Positions 7,072 through 16,258 of a stretch of 64,000 bases of DNA are shown piece after piece. Within the stretch, counting starts at the first letter, position 1. The number at the start of each line of letters is the position of its first letter. This stretch comes from Echinicola arenosa (GTDB lineage: Bacteria > Bacteroidota > Bacteroidia > Cytophagales > Cyclobacteriaceae): NCBI RefSeq assembly GCF_014841125.1, contig NZ_JACYTQ010000003.1, forward strand, positions 620,001 to 684,000, in the 5' to 3' direction. Below the pieces are notes generated by a model, which saw only the letters and a list, made by a program, of their open reading frames with translations, was not told where the DNA came from and did not search any database. The position numbers and the translations under genes are program-made.

Positions 7072-9792
7072 TTAAAGATCAGCTAGCTCCTGACTTCCCT
7101 TGACCTGAAATTCACCTTTTACCACCATGGTGGTTTCTGCATCCAAATCACCCTCAAAACCTGGCTGCTTTCCACCCACATGCACCGTAAAACGTCCTTC
7201 TTCAATGACCCTTTTGGATTGGGCATTGATCATGGAAAGCTGTCTGGGGGATAAGGTAAAACGCACTTCTTTACTTTCTCCAGGTTTCAGGTGTATCCGT
7301 TCAAAAGCTTCCAGTTGCCGAATTGGCCGAACCGTGGAAGCCTCATTGTCTGTCAGGTATAACTGAACCACCTCATCACCTGCCCTGTCCCCCGCATTGG
7401 TCACTTTCACACTCAGAGATACAGCTTCTCCTGCTTTTACCTGAGTAGGAATTGTCAGCTCGGTATATTCAAATTGGGTATAACTGAGTCCATAGCCAAA
7501 TGGATAAAGCGGAGTACCTTCGAAATAACGATAGGTCCTGCCTTTCATATCATAATCTTCAAATGGAGGCAAATCCTCCACCGATTGATAGTAGGTGATG
7601 GGCAACCTGCCCGCCGGATTGTAGTCTCCAAAGACCACATCTGCAAGCGCATTACCACCTTCTTCTCCCGGATAACCAGCACTGATGATGGCATCCACAT
7701 TTTCCTTGGCCCAGTTGATGGCCATGGCACTCCCTGCATTCAGCACCAAAATCACCGGTTTTCCCGTAGCCTTAACGGCCTTGAGCAAAGCTTCCTGTTG
7801 AGCCGGCAAGGTGATAGCGGTACGGTCTCCTCCATCAAATCCCGGAGTAACCACATCCATGCTTTCCCCTTCCAACCTTTGGGACAATCCCAGCACCACC
7901 ACGGCCAAGTCCGCACTCTCAGCCAGTGCCACCGCTTCATCTATTTTGCTGACATCCGGCCTAGCCCACAGCATTTGGGCGATGGCATTGGTCTCATCGC
8001 TGAAGAAGGTAACTTCCACCTTATACCTTTTCCCTGCTTCCAAGGAAACAATATCGGTGGCATATCTTCCCCGGTGAATGGTACCTGACCCATTGGAAAT
8101 TTCTTTCCCGTCAATTCGAATTTTCATACCCCTTTTTGAAAAAACACCGAATTCATAACGTCCACTGGCCGGAGGAACCAGATAACCTTCCCATTTTACA
8201 GAGAAGTTGTCAATCAGCTCTTTAGAAATGGGCTGGTGTTCCCATGAAAAATCAATTTGATCATCTATCCGCTCCAAAACCGGAGTCCCCTCCCAATTTA
8301 GATTATTAAAATAGGATGCTTTAAGCCCCTGACGTCCGTCTTCAGTTTCAAAATAAGCAGAAGGAATGGGCTTCAGGTTATAAAACCCTTCCGCAGGATG
8401 TACGCCTTCTGAATACAATACTTCAGCCTTTGGTCCCACTTTGTGCTTTATTCCCTCCAGAAAAGTGACCGGCTTTTTGGGTATGCCATGATAGTTGCCC
8501 AATAGCGATTCCACATTGTCCGCATTGGGGCCTATCACCGCTATTTTTTTGACTTGATCCACCGATAGTGGCAGCAAATTATCTTTGTTTTTGAGCAGCA
8601 CCATGCTCTTTTGGGCTGCTTGTCTTGCCAAGGTATTATGGGCCTCGGAGCAGACGATTCCGAAGGGAATTTGGGCATAAGAAACCGCTTCCTCTGGATC
8701 AAACATTCCCAATTTGAACCTGGCCAAAAACAGTCGCTTTACAGCAACATCAATTTCTTCCTCGCTTACCAGTCCCTCTTCAACCGCTTCCGTCAAGTGG
8801 GTGTAATAATTCCCACAATTCAAATCACAACCACCCGAAACCCCAATTGCCGCAGCTTCCGCTGCTGTTGAGGCAATCTTATGGCCCGTATGAATATCTT
8901 GGATCGCTCCACAGTCCGAAACCACATAGCCTTCAAATCCCCACTGTTCCCTCAAAACCTTATTCAGCAAAAAGTCATGGCCACTGCAGGACTCCCCTCT
9001 AAAACGATTGTAAGCCCCCATGATGGAATACACCTTTGCCTCTTTGACCGTTTTGCGGAATGCCGGAAGATAGGTTTCATAGAGATCCCTGTCACTCACA
9101 TCCACATCGAATGAATGCCGAAGTGGCTCCGGACCAGAATGGACGGCAAAGTGTTTGGAAGTCGCAATGGTCTTCAGGTATTTGCCATCGTGATCCTGCA
9201 AGCCCTCAATAAACTGGGAGGCCAGCTCTCCAGTGAGATAAGGGTCTTCCCCGTAAGTTTCATGGCCCCTTCCCCATCGTGAATCCCTAAATATATTGAT
9301 ATTGGGTGACCAAAAATCCAATCCGGTATAAATTCCCCTTTTGCCATTTCTGATAAACTCATGGTGCTTGGCCCTGGCCTCATCGGAAATCACAGTGCCG
9401 ATTTCCTTCATAAGACCTTTATCAAAAGAAGCCGCAACGGAAATGGACTGGGGAAAAACAGTGGCATATCCTGCCCTGGCCACACCATGTAAACATTCAT
9501 TCCACCAATTGTACTCAGGTACTTTTAGACGGGAAATGGCCGGAGAGGCATTCATCATTTGGCTTACCTTCTCCTCCAGAGTCATCTGATCCACCAGAAT
9601 ATCCACCCGCTCCTCAAAGCTCAGTCCTGTATCCAAAAAGGAAAAATCAGGACCGTTTTCCTGGGCATGGCTGCTTCCTAATCCTAAAAGCAAAAAAATG
9701 AAGTAACTAAACAGCAACCTCTTGTTTTTTACATCAACAAATAGGTGTTCGACCTTAAACCTTATTAGTCTTTTTTTTAAGTAATTCTGCAT
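7072..9792 (-). CDS. GH3 beta-glycosidase with PA14 domain (beta-xylosidase / beta-glucosidase)
   Basis: A 906-residue retaining exo-glycosidase. The signal segment (LLFSYFIFLLLGLGSSHAQ) is preceded by an unusually long basic N-terminus of about 25 residues; no later Met is available. The N-terminal TIM barrel carries nucleophile Asp293 in VVSDCGAI, the form common in GH3 beta-xylosidases. The C-terminal alpha/beta domain is interrupted by a PA14 module (about 465-605, with GLKASYFNN and WEGYLVPPASGRYEF), and the end is a fibronectin-III-like domain. The full modular order is usual for Bacteroidota GH3 enzymes of 850-950 residues. It would trim xylose or glucose from the non-reducing ends of short oligosaccharides in the periplasm. 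It follows the DUF1593 gene by 43 bp and is probably cotranscribed with it. Confidence 0.92.
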   Translation of the reverse strand: MQNYLKKRLIRFKVEHLFVDVKNKRLLFSYFIFLLLGLGSSHAQENGPDFSFLDTGLSFEERVDILVDQMTLEEKVSQMMNASPAISRLKVPEYNWWNECLHGVARAGYATVFPQSISVAASFDKGLMKEIGTVISDEARAKHHEFIRNGKRGIYTGLDFWSPNINIFRDSRWGRGHETYGEDPYLTGELASQFIEGLQDHDGKYLKTIATSKHFAVHSGPEPLRHSFDVDVSDRDLYETYLPAFRKTVKEAKVYSIMGAYNRFRGESCSGHDFLLNKVLREQWGFEGYVVSDCGAIQDIHTGHKIASTAAEAAAIGVSGGCDLNCGNYYTHLTEAVEEGLVSEEEIDVAVKRLFLARFKLGMFDPEEAVSYAQIPFGIVCSEAHNTLARQAAQKSMVLLKNKDNLLPLSVDQVKKIAVIGPNADNVESLLGNYHGIPKKPVTFLEGIKHKVGPKAEVLYSEGVHPAEGFYNLKPIPSAYFETEDGRQGLKASYFNNLNWEGTPVLERIDDQIDFSWEHQPISKELIDNFSVKWEGYLVPPASGRYEFGVFSKRGMKIRIDGKEISNGSGTIHRGRYATDIVSLEAGKRYKVEVTFFSDETNAIAQMLWARPDVSKIDEAVALAESADLAVVVLGLSQRLEGESMDVVTPGFDGGDRTAITLPAQQEALLKAVKATGKPVILVLNAGSAMAINWAKENVDAIISAGYPGEEGGNALADVVFGDYNPAGRLPITYYQSVEDLPPFEDYDMKGRTYRYFEGTPLYPFGYGLSYTQFEYTELTIPTQVKAGEAVSLSVKVTNAGDRAGDEVVQLYLTDNEASTVRPIRQLEAFERIHLKPGESKEVRFTLSPRQLSMINAQSKRVIEEGRFTVHVGGKQPGFEGDLDAETTMVVKGEFQVKGSQELADL

Positions 9793-9835
9793 GGTTTTAT
9801 AATTTGAATTAAGTCAATTGGATTATAACTATTTG

Positions 9836-11194
9836 TTATTTATTTGACTGTATATTTAAAATCAATCTCCGATAGGCATACAGGTTTGGTTCTCCATCAT
9901 CATATACTTCCAAAACAATATGAATACTTTTTCCTTCTGCATCTGAAGGGATTTCCAAATCAGCTTTTAAAGAAGTACTATTTTTAATGGTTAAAGCCCC
10001 TTTGTAGGAACTAGGTGCTTTATAAAATATCCATTTATAATATAAACTGTCACCATCAGGATCACTGGAACCAGCTGCGTTTAATGTTATGGTTGAACCT
10101 TCAGTAACTGTCTTATACAGCACATTTCTGGTCTTATCACCATTCATCACAGCAGTTGGATGGTGATTTGCATCTTGGTAGTTATTAGTAATACTCCAAT
10201 CCAAGCGGGCAACAAAATCGTTGTTATAGCCATTGCTCCACCGCTTTATGGCCTGAATACCTTCTTCTGTATTTCCATACATATAATAAGGATCAAATTT
10301 TGATTCTGAATATTCATCAATTTTCGCCACTTCCGACATGCTTCGTATCCCTTCCACTTTATTATAACTAAAACGACCTCCCCAGCCTCCCTGATCAATT
10401 TTCTCTGGATCGTTTAATCCATTGGGATAAATATGCATAAAAGCTGGTGTATCTCCTTCTGGAGCATATTTCGTATCGGGATAAACAGCGCCTAATGGGC
10501 CTTTTTCTTGGATTTGCTCACGATAATAGTCACTGTTTTTTAAAGGTAGCCAGCCATACACCCCCGTTGCTCGGATATAGAAAACATCTGGGAAGTTTTT
10601 GGCAATCCATGCTCCTGAATCATCCTGTCCTAAAATATCAAATAGTCTTAATCTACTTAAAAATTTTGCTAATTCTTCTGAGGAACGGGTCTCACGCACT
10701 TTCCAAATAGCTTGAGCGACATTATTCATTCCACCCCAGCCCATTACCCAAACAGGGCGCGGATCATCTCTATCAACTGATGCAATAATCAGTTCAGAAC
10801 CCGGACTATCCTTCCCCGTCCCTACGTCACTCATTCCGTACCCACTTTGCCCCATAACTGAAATAGATTTTAAATAATCAGGTTTTGGGTATCCTTCTGC
10901 ATGAATAGAAAGATTTGAATAGACCTCACCATAAGCCTCTACAATCTTATCAAGAATATTGGTATTTTCCTGCGTTTTCTTCCAACAACCAGTTGAAACA
11001 ATTAAACCCTCTATATCAAACTCATTGGAGCAAACCAATTGTCTCACCATTGATTGCTCGTCATCAGGATCGGCCCCCAAGTCTGTGGTATTGATAATAC
11101 GGGGCTTGATCCAATTTTCTTCTACACCTTGGCCAAATGAATAACTAGATACACATATTATCAGTACTAAAATGGAAATTTCGGGCAGTTTCAT
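9836..11194 (-). CDS. DUF1593 / nucleoside-hydrolase-like secreted protein
   Basis: A 452-residue protein with a signal peptide (cleavage near SFGQG, residue 22). The N-terminal block INTTDLGADPDDEQSMVR has the Asp-rich calcium-binding signature of nucleoside-hydrolase folds, as in the DUF1593 family; WVMGWGGMNNVAQAIW and DDSGAWIAKNFPDVFYIR are family blocks. From about residue 345 a beta-rich PKD-like C-terminal domain follows (TLNAAGSSDPDGDSLYYKW). The family occurs in polysaccharide-degrading loci of marine and soil bacteria, and its reaction on sugars is not settled. The overall fold suggests cleavage of an N- or O-glycosidic bond to a ribosyl- or furanosyl-like sugar; with arabinofuranose abundant on xylan, a furanosidase role is an attractive guess only. 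Probably in one operon with the GH3 gene. Confidence 0.8.
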   Translation of the reverse strand: MKLPEISILVLIICVSSYSFGQGVEENWIKPRIINTTDLGADPDDEQSMVRQLVCSNEFDIEGLIVSTGCWKKTQENTNILDKIVEAYGEVYSNLSIHAEGYPKPDYLKSISVMGQSGYGMSDVGTGKDSPGSELIIASVDRDDPRPVWVMGWGGMNNVAQAIWKVRETRSSEELAKFLSRLRLFDILGQDDSGAWIAKNFPDVFYIRATGVYGWLPLKNSDYYREQIQEKGPLGAVYPDTKYAPEGDTPAFMHIYPNGLNDPEKIDQGGWGGRFSYNKVEGIRSMSEVAKIDEYSESKFDPYYMYGNTEEGIQAIKRWSNGYNNDFVARLDWSITNNYQDANHHPTAVMNGDKTRNVLYKTVTEGSTITLNAAGSSDPDGDSLYYKWIFYKAPSSYKGALTIKNSTSLKADLEIPSDAEGKSIHIVLEVYDDGEPNLYAYRRLILNIQSNK

Positions 11195-11277
11195 TTTTTA
11201 TGAATTTAATTAATAATTAATCCTTCATTTTGTTATCCTAAAGGACTCTTCACCACCTCTTTGAATTCATAACTATC

Positions 11278-11309
11278 TTTCTTTGCGCCTTCTGCGCCTT
11301 TGCGAGAGC
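11278..11309. repeat. Short degenerate TTTGCGCCTT-type repeat
   Basis: In the 152-bp gap between two minus-strand genes, CTTTGCGCCTTCTGCGCC and TTTGCGAGAG form two near-copies of TTTGCGCCTT. Sequences of this kind are scattered between genes in many Bacteroidota. Function unknown. Confidence 0.3.
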
Positions 11310-11346
11310 TTTTAAACATCAACTCTGTAACACTGAAGGGGGAGCA

Positions 11347-12495
11347 TCAGTAGTTTTGCACCAAGTCCTGCACTTCAAAATAAGCCGGTTTGGGCTGTAA
11401 GTTTTCGTCCAGCAAAAACGGAAAAGCCTTACGTCCCGGCTTGTCCAGCCAAGTCCCATCATCTCCAATACCCCAAAACGTCACTCCTGAAATGATATCG
11501 CTGTAATCTAGCAAGACCTGGAAAATCATGCGATATGCTTGCTTTTGCCTAATGGAAAATGCTTCCGTGTAGGACTCAGAACCTGTCTCGTCTCCTGACA
11601 AATATACCGATACGTCCAATTCCGTAATCTGAATTTCAACCCCCAACTGTCTGTACAAATCTAATGTGGTTCGGATATCTTCCTCAGAGGTTCCTACAAA
11701 CCAGTGTCCCTGCATCCCGATGCCATCAATAGGGATATCATTCTCCTTTAACCTTTTAACCAATTCAAATATCTTATCCCTTTTCCAGCCAAAAATAGAA
11801 TTGTAATCGTTGTAAAAGAGTTTGGCATCTGGATCGGCTCTATGGGCATATACAAAAGCTGAATCAATATATGACTCTCCTATCATTTGATACCAAGGAG
11901 AATCTTCCCGGTAAAAGATAAGCCCATCAGGATCCCAATCGTAAAGGGCTTCATTCACCACATCCCAGGCATATACATCTCCTTTGTACCTGGACACTAC
12001 GGTATTGATATGTTCTTTCAGTTGATCCAAGGCAATTTCCTTGGATAAAAGCGCTCCATCTTCATCATAAAACATCCAGTCCGAAGTCTGGGAGTGCCAG
12101 GTCAGACAGTGTCCCCTGACTTTGATATTGTGCTCCTTGGCAAACTGCACTATCTTATCGGCATTGTCCCAGGTAAACGTTCCCTTATTACGTTGCAATT
12201 GATCCGGCTTCATGACGTTCTCCGCTGTCACACTGGAAAAATGTTCCAACAGTGCTTTCCCATGCACCGTATTGGGATCCGCATGCTGAGGTGTGATCGC
12301 TGCTCCAATAGGGAAATAGTCTTTGAACAGTTCTTTTAGCGGAACGGCCTCTACTTCTTCGTTTGGGGGCTGTTGGTCATCATTGGGATCCGGCTGACCA
12401 TCCATGTCCGGTTGCATCTCATCAGAAGGGCTACAACTGAATATAAATAGACTTAATGCAATAAAAGTCCAAAAATTTAGTCCAAGTTTTTCCAT
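11347..12495 (-). CDS. GH10 endo-1,4-beta-xylanase lipoprotein
   Basis: A 382-residue retaining xylanase. Lipobox FSCS (Cys21) is followed by a long acidic Asp/Pro/Gln linker (about 22-48), which suggests a surface-anchored enzyme on a flexible stalk. The single GH10 domain has acid/base Glu182 in WDVVNEAL and nucleophile Glu292 in ITELDVSVYL, plus LTWHSQTSDWMF and GIGMQGHW. It is clearly distinct from the other GH10 copies. A decayed, internally deleted copy of this gene lies just upstream (12935-13168), so the locus has undergone duplication. No clear promoter boxes were found upstream. The gene below it, after 152 bp, is DUF1593. Confidence 0.93.
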   Translation of the reverse strand: MEKLGLNFWTFIALSLFIFSCSPSDEMQPDMDGQPDPNDDQQPPNEEVEAVPLKELFKDYFPIGAAITPQHADPNTVHGKALLEHFSSVTAENVMKPDQLQRNKGTFTWDNADKIVQFAKEHNIKVRGHCLTWHSQTSDWMFYDEDGALLSKEIALDQLKEHINTVVSRYKGDVYAWDVVNEALYDWDPDGLIFYREDSPWYQMIGESYIDSAFVYAHRADPDAKLFYNDYNSIFGWKRDKIFELVKRLKENDIPIDGIGMQGHWFVGTSEEDIRTTLDLYRQLGVEIQITELDVSVYLSGDETGSESYTEAFSIRQKQAYRMIFQVLLDYSDIISGVTFWGIGDDGTWLDKPGRKAFPFLLDENLQPKPAYFEVQDLVQNY

Positions 12496-12599
12496 TAAAT
12501 AGGTTTGTTTTGGGTTTAGGGTAATAAATTGATATGACTATTCGTTATATCGCACGTAGCTATATTTTCTTTGGTTTATGCTTTTTTAATTCTTTTTCT

Positions 12600-12783
12600 G
12601 TCCTTTTCCATTGATGAAAAGGACCAAAAATCTAGGCCTGTGGTGCGGCTTTTAAATTGGGTACAGCAATTTATCTTTAAATAGGAATTCTTTATCCCAA
12701 TTTAATTTTAAGAAAACTGTTCCGGCCTAAAAATGATCGGATCTCGCTGTTCCACGACGCGAGCTAGCTCATTTTCTTAACGG
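12600..12783 (+). repeat. Dispersed element, copy 1 (opposite orientation to 29523-29723)
   Basis: The left end is a hairpin, GTCCTTTTC / GAAAAGGAC (12600-12624), followed by CAAAAATCTAGGCC. The right end (12729-12783) is an imperfect palindrome that begins AAAATGA, contains GGATCTCGCT and CGCGAGCT, and ends CTCATTTTCTTAACG. The middle carries AAATTGGG and CCCAATTT, which can also pair. The same arrangement, in the same order but inverted, occurs at 29523-29723, with similarity detectable across the middle too. No coding capacity and no obvious target-site duplication. It is either a REP/MITE-like element or a structured RNA. Confidence 0.6.
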
Positions 12784-12934
12784 CCTGCTCATTTTCCTTA
12801 AAACCTACCCCACCAAGGGCCATCCTTACATTTCGATACCATAGACCGCTTATAAACCTGTACATGCTAGATTGCAGATACACATATAAATTGACCTTAG
12901 AATGGACCGAGGAAATATGGGATATTTGTTTTTT

Positions 12935-13168
12935 TAACCTTTTATCCAATTCAAAGCTCTTGTCTCTTTTCCAGAAAAATAGACTTGTAATCACTGTAAA
13001 ACAGTTTGGCATCTGGATCAGTCATGTGGGCATATACATCTCCCTTTTACCTGGACACTGTGGGAGTGATATGTTATTCCAGTTGATCAAATCTAACCTT
13101 CTTGTACAATAGCACTCCCTCTTCGTCATAAAACATCCAGTCCGAAGACTGAACGTGTCAAATGTCCA
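12935..13168 (-). pseudogene. GH10 xylanase fragment, internally deleted
   Basis: Read on the minus strand, this matches the 11347-12495 GH10 gene from the HSQTSDWMFYDEDG region to the GWKRDKIFELVKRLK region. Equivalent pieces here read SDWMFYDEEGVLLYKK, KGDVYAHMTDPDAKLF and DYKSIF. At least three in-frame stops are present (Trp to TGA before the SDWM block, and two TAA codons). About 125 bp between KGDVYA and the DPDAKLF block are missing. The junction lies at GGCATATAC, a string that occurs at both ends of the missing piece in the intact gene, so the loss probably arose by slippage or recombination between short direct repeats. The rest of the gene is not recognisable. Confidence 0.85.
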
Positions 13169-13223
13169 ATTTCAGGTTATAGGTATAGGTTGACTTCCTT
13201 CTCCACACCCCAGTTTTTATCTT

Positions 13224-14144
13224 TCATTCCCCCTTCAGAAAATCATTCACATCCAACCAATGCATAAATGCCTCAAACCAATGGTTGCTGGTGCGATCGG
13301 GGTTTCCAAGGCCGAAACCATGACCTCCATTTTGGTAAAGGTGAAACTCTACTGGTATACCAGCTTTATACCACGAACTGATCACACCAAATTGCCCGTT
13401 AAACAGAAAATCATCGCTGGCAATCACATTGAACATCGGAGGAGCATCCTTTGGCACATCTACTTCTCCCATCCCCCCGTAGATCGGACCGATAAAGGCC
13501 AAATCCATGGTCTCTGAGTTGAGTGTGCAGTGCATGGTAAGTCCTGCTCCTGCCGAAAAGCCAATCATGCCTATCCTGTTTGTATCAACTCCCCACTCTT
13601 CGGCACGCTCAACAATCATGGCATAAGCGGCTTCTGCGTCTTCGAGTTGATCCGAAAGGTTCCTTCGAGGTCTCGGAGGAGCTTCTCCATCTTGTGTATC
13701 TTTAGATGCTGCTTCAAAAGTTCTATTCATGGAATTGCTGAAATCTTCCAAGGATTCGGGAGTCGGATGTAGTCTGTATTTGAGTACAAATGCCGTAATC
13801 CCCTGCTCAGCTAAAGCTTCTGCCACTTCCCAGCCTTCATTACCCATTGAAAGCCATCTAAACCCACCTCCGGGCGCTACGATCACTGTAGTACCGTTGG
13901 CCTTGCCGGGTTCTGGGAAGAAAGGGGTCAGGGTGGCGGTACTGATATTTCTGGCCATTGGGTCGCCCCATTGACGGAACCAGCTCTCGGAAGAAGGTTG
14001 ACCTTCCACACCTCCTGTACCCAGTGGGATGGCATTGGGTTCCTCCGGGTTTTCAATTGGATACATGGTGCCATCCTGCGCCATGATGGGTTTGATGCAA
14101 AAGAGTAATACAATTGCAAAAACGGTTTTAGTGAGGGTTTTCAT
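13224..14144 (-). CDS. Secreted alpha/beta-hydrolase (acetylxylan-esterase-like)
   Basis: A 306-residue protein from the ATG at 14144, which gives a clean signal peptide (MKTLTKTVFAIVLLFCIKPIMAQ); a longer reading to 14198 adds 18 residues without purpose. Blocks: VIVAPGGGFRWL (HGGG-like oxyanion loop), GMIGFSAGAGL with the nucleophile Ser near residue 197, IASDDFLF with the Asp, and NGGHGFGLG with the His. The triad is complete. Proteins of this layout are often labelled acetyl esterase or, misleadingly, endoxylanase B in xylan loci. It probably removes acetyl groups from xylo-oligosaccharides in the periplasm. It lies next to the GH10 pseudogene and upstream of the GH10 lipoprotein gene. 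Confidence 0.8.
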   Translation of the reverse strand: MKTLTKTVFAIVLLFCIKPIMAQDGTMYPIENPEEPNAIPLGTGGVEGQPSSESWFRQWGDPMARNISTATLTPFFPEPGKANGTTVIVAPGGGFRWLSMGNEGWEVAEALAEQGITAFVLKYRLHPTPESLEDFSNSMNRTFEAASKDTQDGEAPPRPRRNLSDQLEDAEAAYAMIVERAEEWGVDTNRIGMIGFSAGAGLTMHCTLNSETMDLAFIGPIYGGMGEVDVPKDAPPMFNVIASDDFLFNGQFGVISSWYKAGIPVEFHLYQNGGHGFGLGNPDRTSNHWFEAFMHWLDVNDFLKGE

Positions 14145-14297
14145 TACATAAAGCATAATAAGGTTATTAAATAGGTTAAAATTAATCGATTGTATCATTG
14201 GACGTTACCTCATACAAACCAAAGTCCTCAAAGTCCTATTCGAGCAGGGCTCCTTTGCCTAATTCTTAGGTATTTTCCACTCAGGATATAGTCATTA

Positions 14298-14328
14298 AAG
14301 AAGTGAGGACATAAAGTCCCCACTTCTT
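14298..14328 (-). terminator. Terminator-like hairpin downstream of GH43 (14388-16130)
   Basis: AAGAAGTGAGGAC pairs with GTCCCCACTTCTT, 13 bp with one mismatch, around a 5-base loop. It lies just after the GH43 stop on the minus strand. There is no strong T run, so it may act as a processing or stabilising hairpin instead. Confidence 0.5.
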
Positions 14329-14387
14329 AAGGTTGGTGGTTTAAAAAGGTATTTCATGTTTTGGTGTTAATGGATTTTTAAATCTGT

Positions 14388-16130
14388 CTACTCCGTAGGG
14401 TAGGCATCATTGGCTTTGGTAGCATAAAGACCGATCAAATTGCCTGTAAACCCACCAGCTACATTCGTGGAAAGGATATCGCCGGACACTGTACCTCCCA
14501 GATTTTGGAAATCATTTCCATTGGTGGAATAACTGAACTGAAATTCATCTCCTTTGGCACTTATTCTTAATGACACAGGATTCTTGAGGTCAATCTCCGT
14601 ACTTGCCAAGATTTCAGACTTCACCTCACGGTCTCTTCCTCTGCCCTGTGCTTCAGTTCGCTGCAGTACCAGTACATTTTTCTTTCCGGATTTGGTAACT
14701 CCAAACACATAATTGAAGGCTTCACTTTGCACACTGGTCAAACCTGCCAAGTCTTTTTCCGACTCAGGCTGGTACGTCATGGTAGTAGTAAAAGAAAAGT
14801 TTTTGTGCTGCTGCCTGTGGAAGAGCGTAGAAGTAGGTTTCACCTCTTTGATATTGGTGTCAAAAGGTTGGATCTGCAAACCGCCTTTAGTTTTGGAAAT
14901 AAATGCTTCCCTTGGTCCCCTTAGACCTATCCAACGGTAATCCAATTTCTCTGAAGAAAAATCCTCTATAATAGTAAAGTTACCATTTGGAAAGAACCCT
15001 TCCTGTCCTGTTTTGTTCTCCACGCCTTCAGGCATTTTTAGTTTGGGCTCCATCGGCACCAAACCATTTTCGAAAACCGGAAACTCACCTGACCAATCCA
15101 CTGGTAGGATAAAGGTTTCCCTGCCTGTATTTACCCAATTTTTTTCATTGGGACGAATACCCAAGAAAACGCCATAATACTTATCATCCGGTCCTAATAC
15201 CAAGTCAGCATGGCCCGCCCAGTCCACTTTATTCTGTCTATTTTGAGATAAATACCGCTGGCTAAGAATCGGATTGCTTGGTGCTGGGATATAAGGTCCT
15301 TTTGGATCATCGCTCACAAAGACCACTTCACTGTGCCATCCCCCGGTACCGCCTTCAGCACACATCAAATAATACTTTCCATCCTTCTTATAGATATGTG
15401 GGGCTTCGATCCAAATCGGTTTTTGGGACAGGTCCACCCCCCCATTGACAATCACTTTATCTGTTCCGGCAATAACCTGGTCCTTTTCCAGATCATATTC
15501 CCAAACCTTAATCACGCGATGACCATTATACAATTCCTCTCCCTGCGCCGGTGCATCATTGTGCACCACATAGGCCTTCCCGTCTTCATCAAAGAATATG
15601 GCGGGATCAATCCCTTGAAAGTTCAACTTATACGGTTCACTCCAGCCTTTCATGGGGTCTTTGGTTTTGACCACGAAATTCCCCAAACCTCCTGCAAATG
15701 CAGTGGTAATCATATAGAAGGTATCGTTGTGAGGATTATAACGGATATCCGGGGCGTACACTCCTGCACTGATTCCTGTATCGTGCACATCTAGCTGAGA
15801 GGTTCTGTCCAGCACATGACCGATCTGGGTCCAGTTCACCAAATCGTTGGAATGGAAAATCGGCACCCCCGGAAACATGGCGAAAGAGGATACTACCATA
15901 TAATAATCATCACCCTTTCTGGTAATGGCCGGATCAGGATAACATCCTTGAAGAATAGGGTTATAAAATTCATCCTCAGCTAAAGGGTTGTTTTCATAGA
16001 CCTCGTCATTTCCTTCATAAACTGCCTTCGAAAATACGGGGGCGTTTTTTGGTTTCTTTTGGCTATAAGCTCCCGTCAAGGAGAAAACAGTCATCAAAAC
16101 TGCTAAAATACTTGTTAATTGCTTTTTCAT
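14388..16130 (-). CDS. GH43 beta-xylosidase / arabinofuranosidase with C-terminal lectin-like domain
   Basis: A 580-residue secreted enzyme with a signal peptide ending near GAYSQ (residue 24). The beta-propeller domain (about 55-345) has general base Asp66 in GCYPDPAIT, the modulator Asp in GIDPAIFFDEDG and acid Glu in IWIEAPHIYKKDG; AGVYAPDIRYN is another family block. The C-terminal part (about 385-575, IIEDFSSEKLDYRWIGLRG, FGVTKSGKKNVL) is the concanavalin-like beta-sandwich common to XynB-type GH43 enzymes, which shapes the active site for exo-acting xylosidases. Size and layout fit the xylan beta-1,4-xylosidase group. It lies 233 bp downstream of the tandem GH43-CBM6 genes. Confidence 0.9.
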   Translation of the reverse strand: MKKQLTSILAVLMTVFSLTGAYSQKKPKNAPVFSKAVYEGNDEVYENNPLAEDEFYNPILQGCYPDPAITRKGDDYYMVVSSFAMFPGVPIFHSNDLVNWTQIGHVLDRTSQLDVHDTGISAGVYAPDIRYNPHNDTFYMITTAFAGGLGNFVVKTKDPMKGWSEPYKLNFQGIDPAIFFDEDGKAYVVHNDAPAQGEELYNGHRVIKVWEYDLEKDQVIAGTDKVIVNGGVDLSQKPIWIEAPHIYKKDGKYYLMCAEGGTGGWHSEVVFVSDDPKGPYIPAPSNPILSQRYLSQNRQNKVDWAGHADLVLGPDDKYYGVFLGIRPNEKNWVNTGRETFILPVDWSGEFPVFENGLVPMEPKLKMPEGVENKTGQEGFFPNGNFTIIEDFSSEKLDYRWIGLRGPREAFISKTKGGLQIQPFDTNIKEVKPTSTLFHRQQHKNFSFTTTMTYQPESEKDLAGLTSVQSEAFNYVFGVTKSGKKNVLVLQRTEAQGRGRDREVKSEILASTEIDLKNPVSLRISAKGDEFQFSYSTNGNDFQNLGGTVSGDILSTNVAGGFTGNLIGLYATKANDAYPTE

Positions 16131-16258
16131 TTATCTATTTGTTTTTCATATAGTTCTACAATTCAACTGATTACAGATCATCGAAAATACATTATCCCAG
16201 ACAATTTGGGCATGTCGGATGTCCGATTCAGGGTCCAAATACATCGGGCTCTCGTTGC

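Larger units (their letters stand above)
12496..13223. other. 728-bp region with repeats and GH10 debris, no intact gene
   Basis: This stretch holds one copy of a roughly 190-bp dispersed element (12600-12783), a GH10 pseudogene fragment (12935-13168) and some unassigned sequence. The only sizeable open frame on the minus strand (12764-13012) is partly the pseudogene read across a stop-poor stretch, not a separate gene. Confidence 0.7.

Noticed and set aside
7474-8088. 204-codon plus-strand open frame
   Set aside because: Antisense to the GH3 gene, without signal peptide or recognisable motif; a shadow of the GC-richer coding strand.
12764-13012. 82-codon minus-strand open frame as a separate gene
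   Set aside because: Its first third is the GH10 remnant read in a neighbouring frame and the rest shows no family.
13020-13060. Assembly error as the cause of the GH10 fragment
   Set aside because: The fragment has many scattered substitutions and several stops compared with the intact gene, so it is old decay, not a join error.
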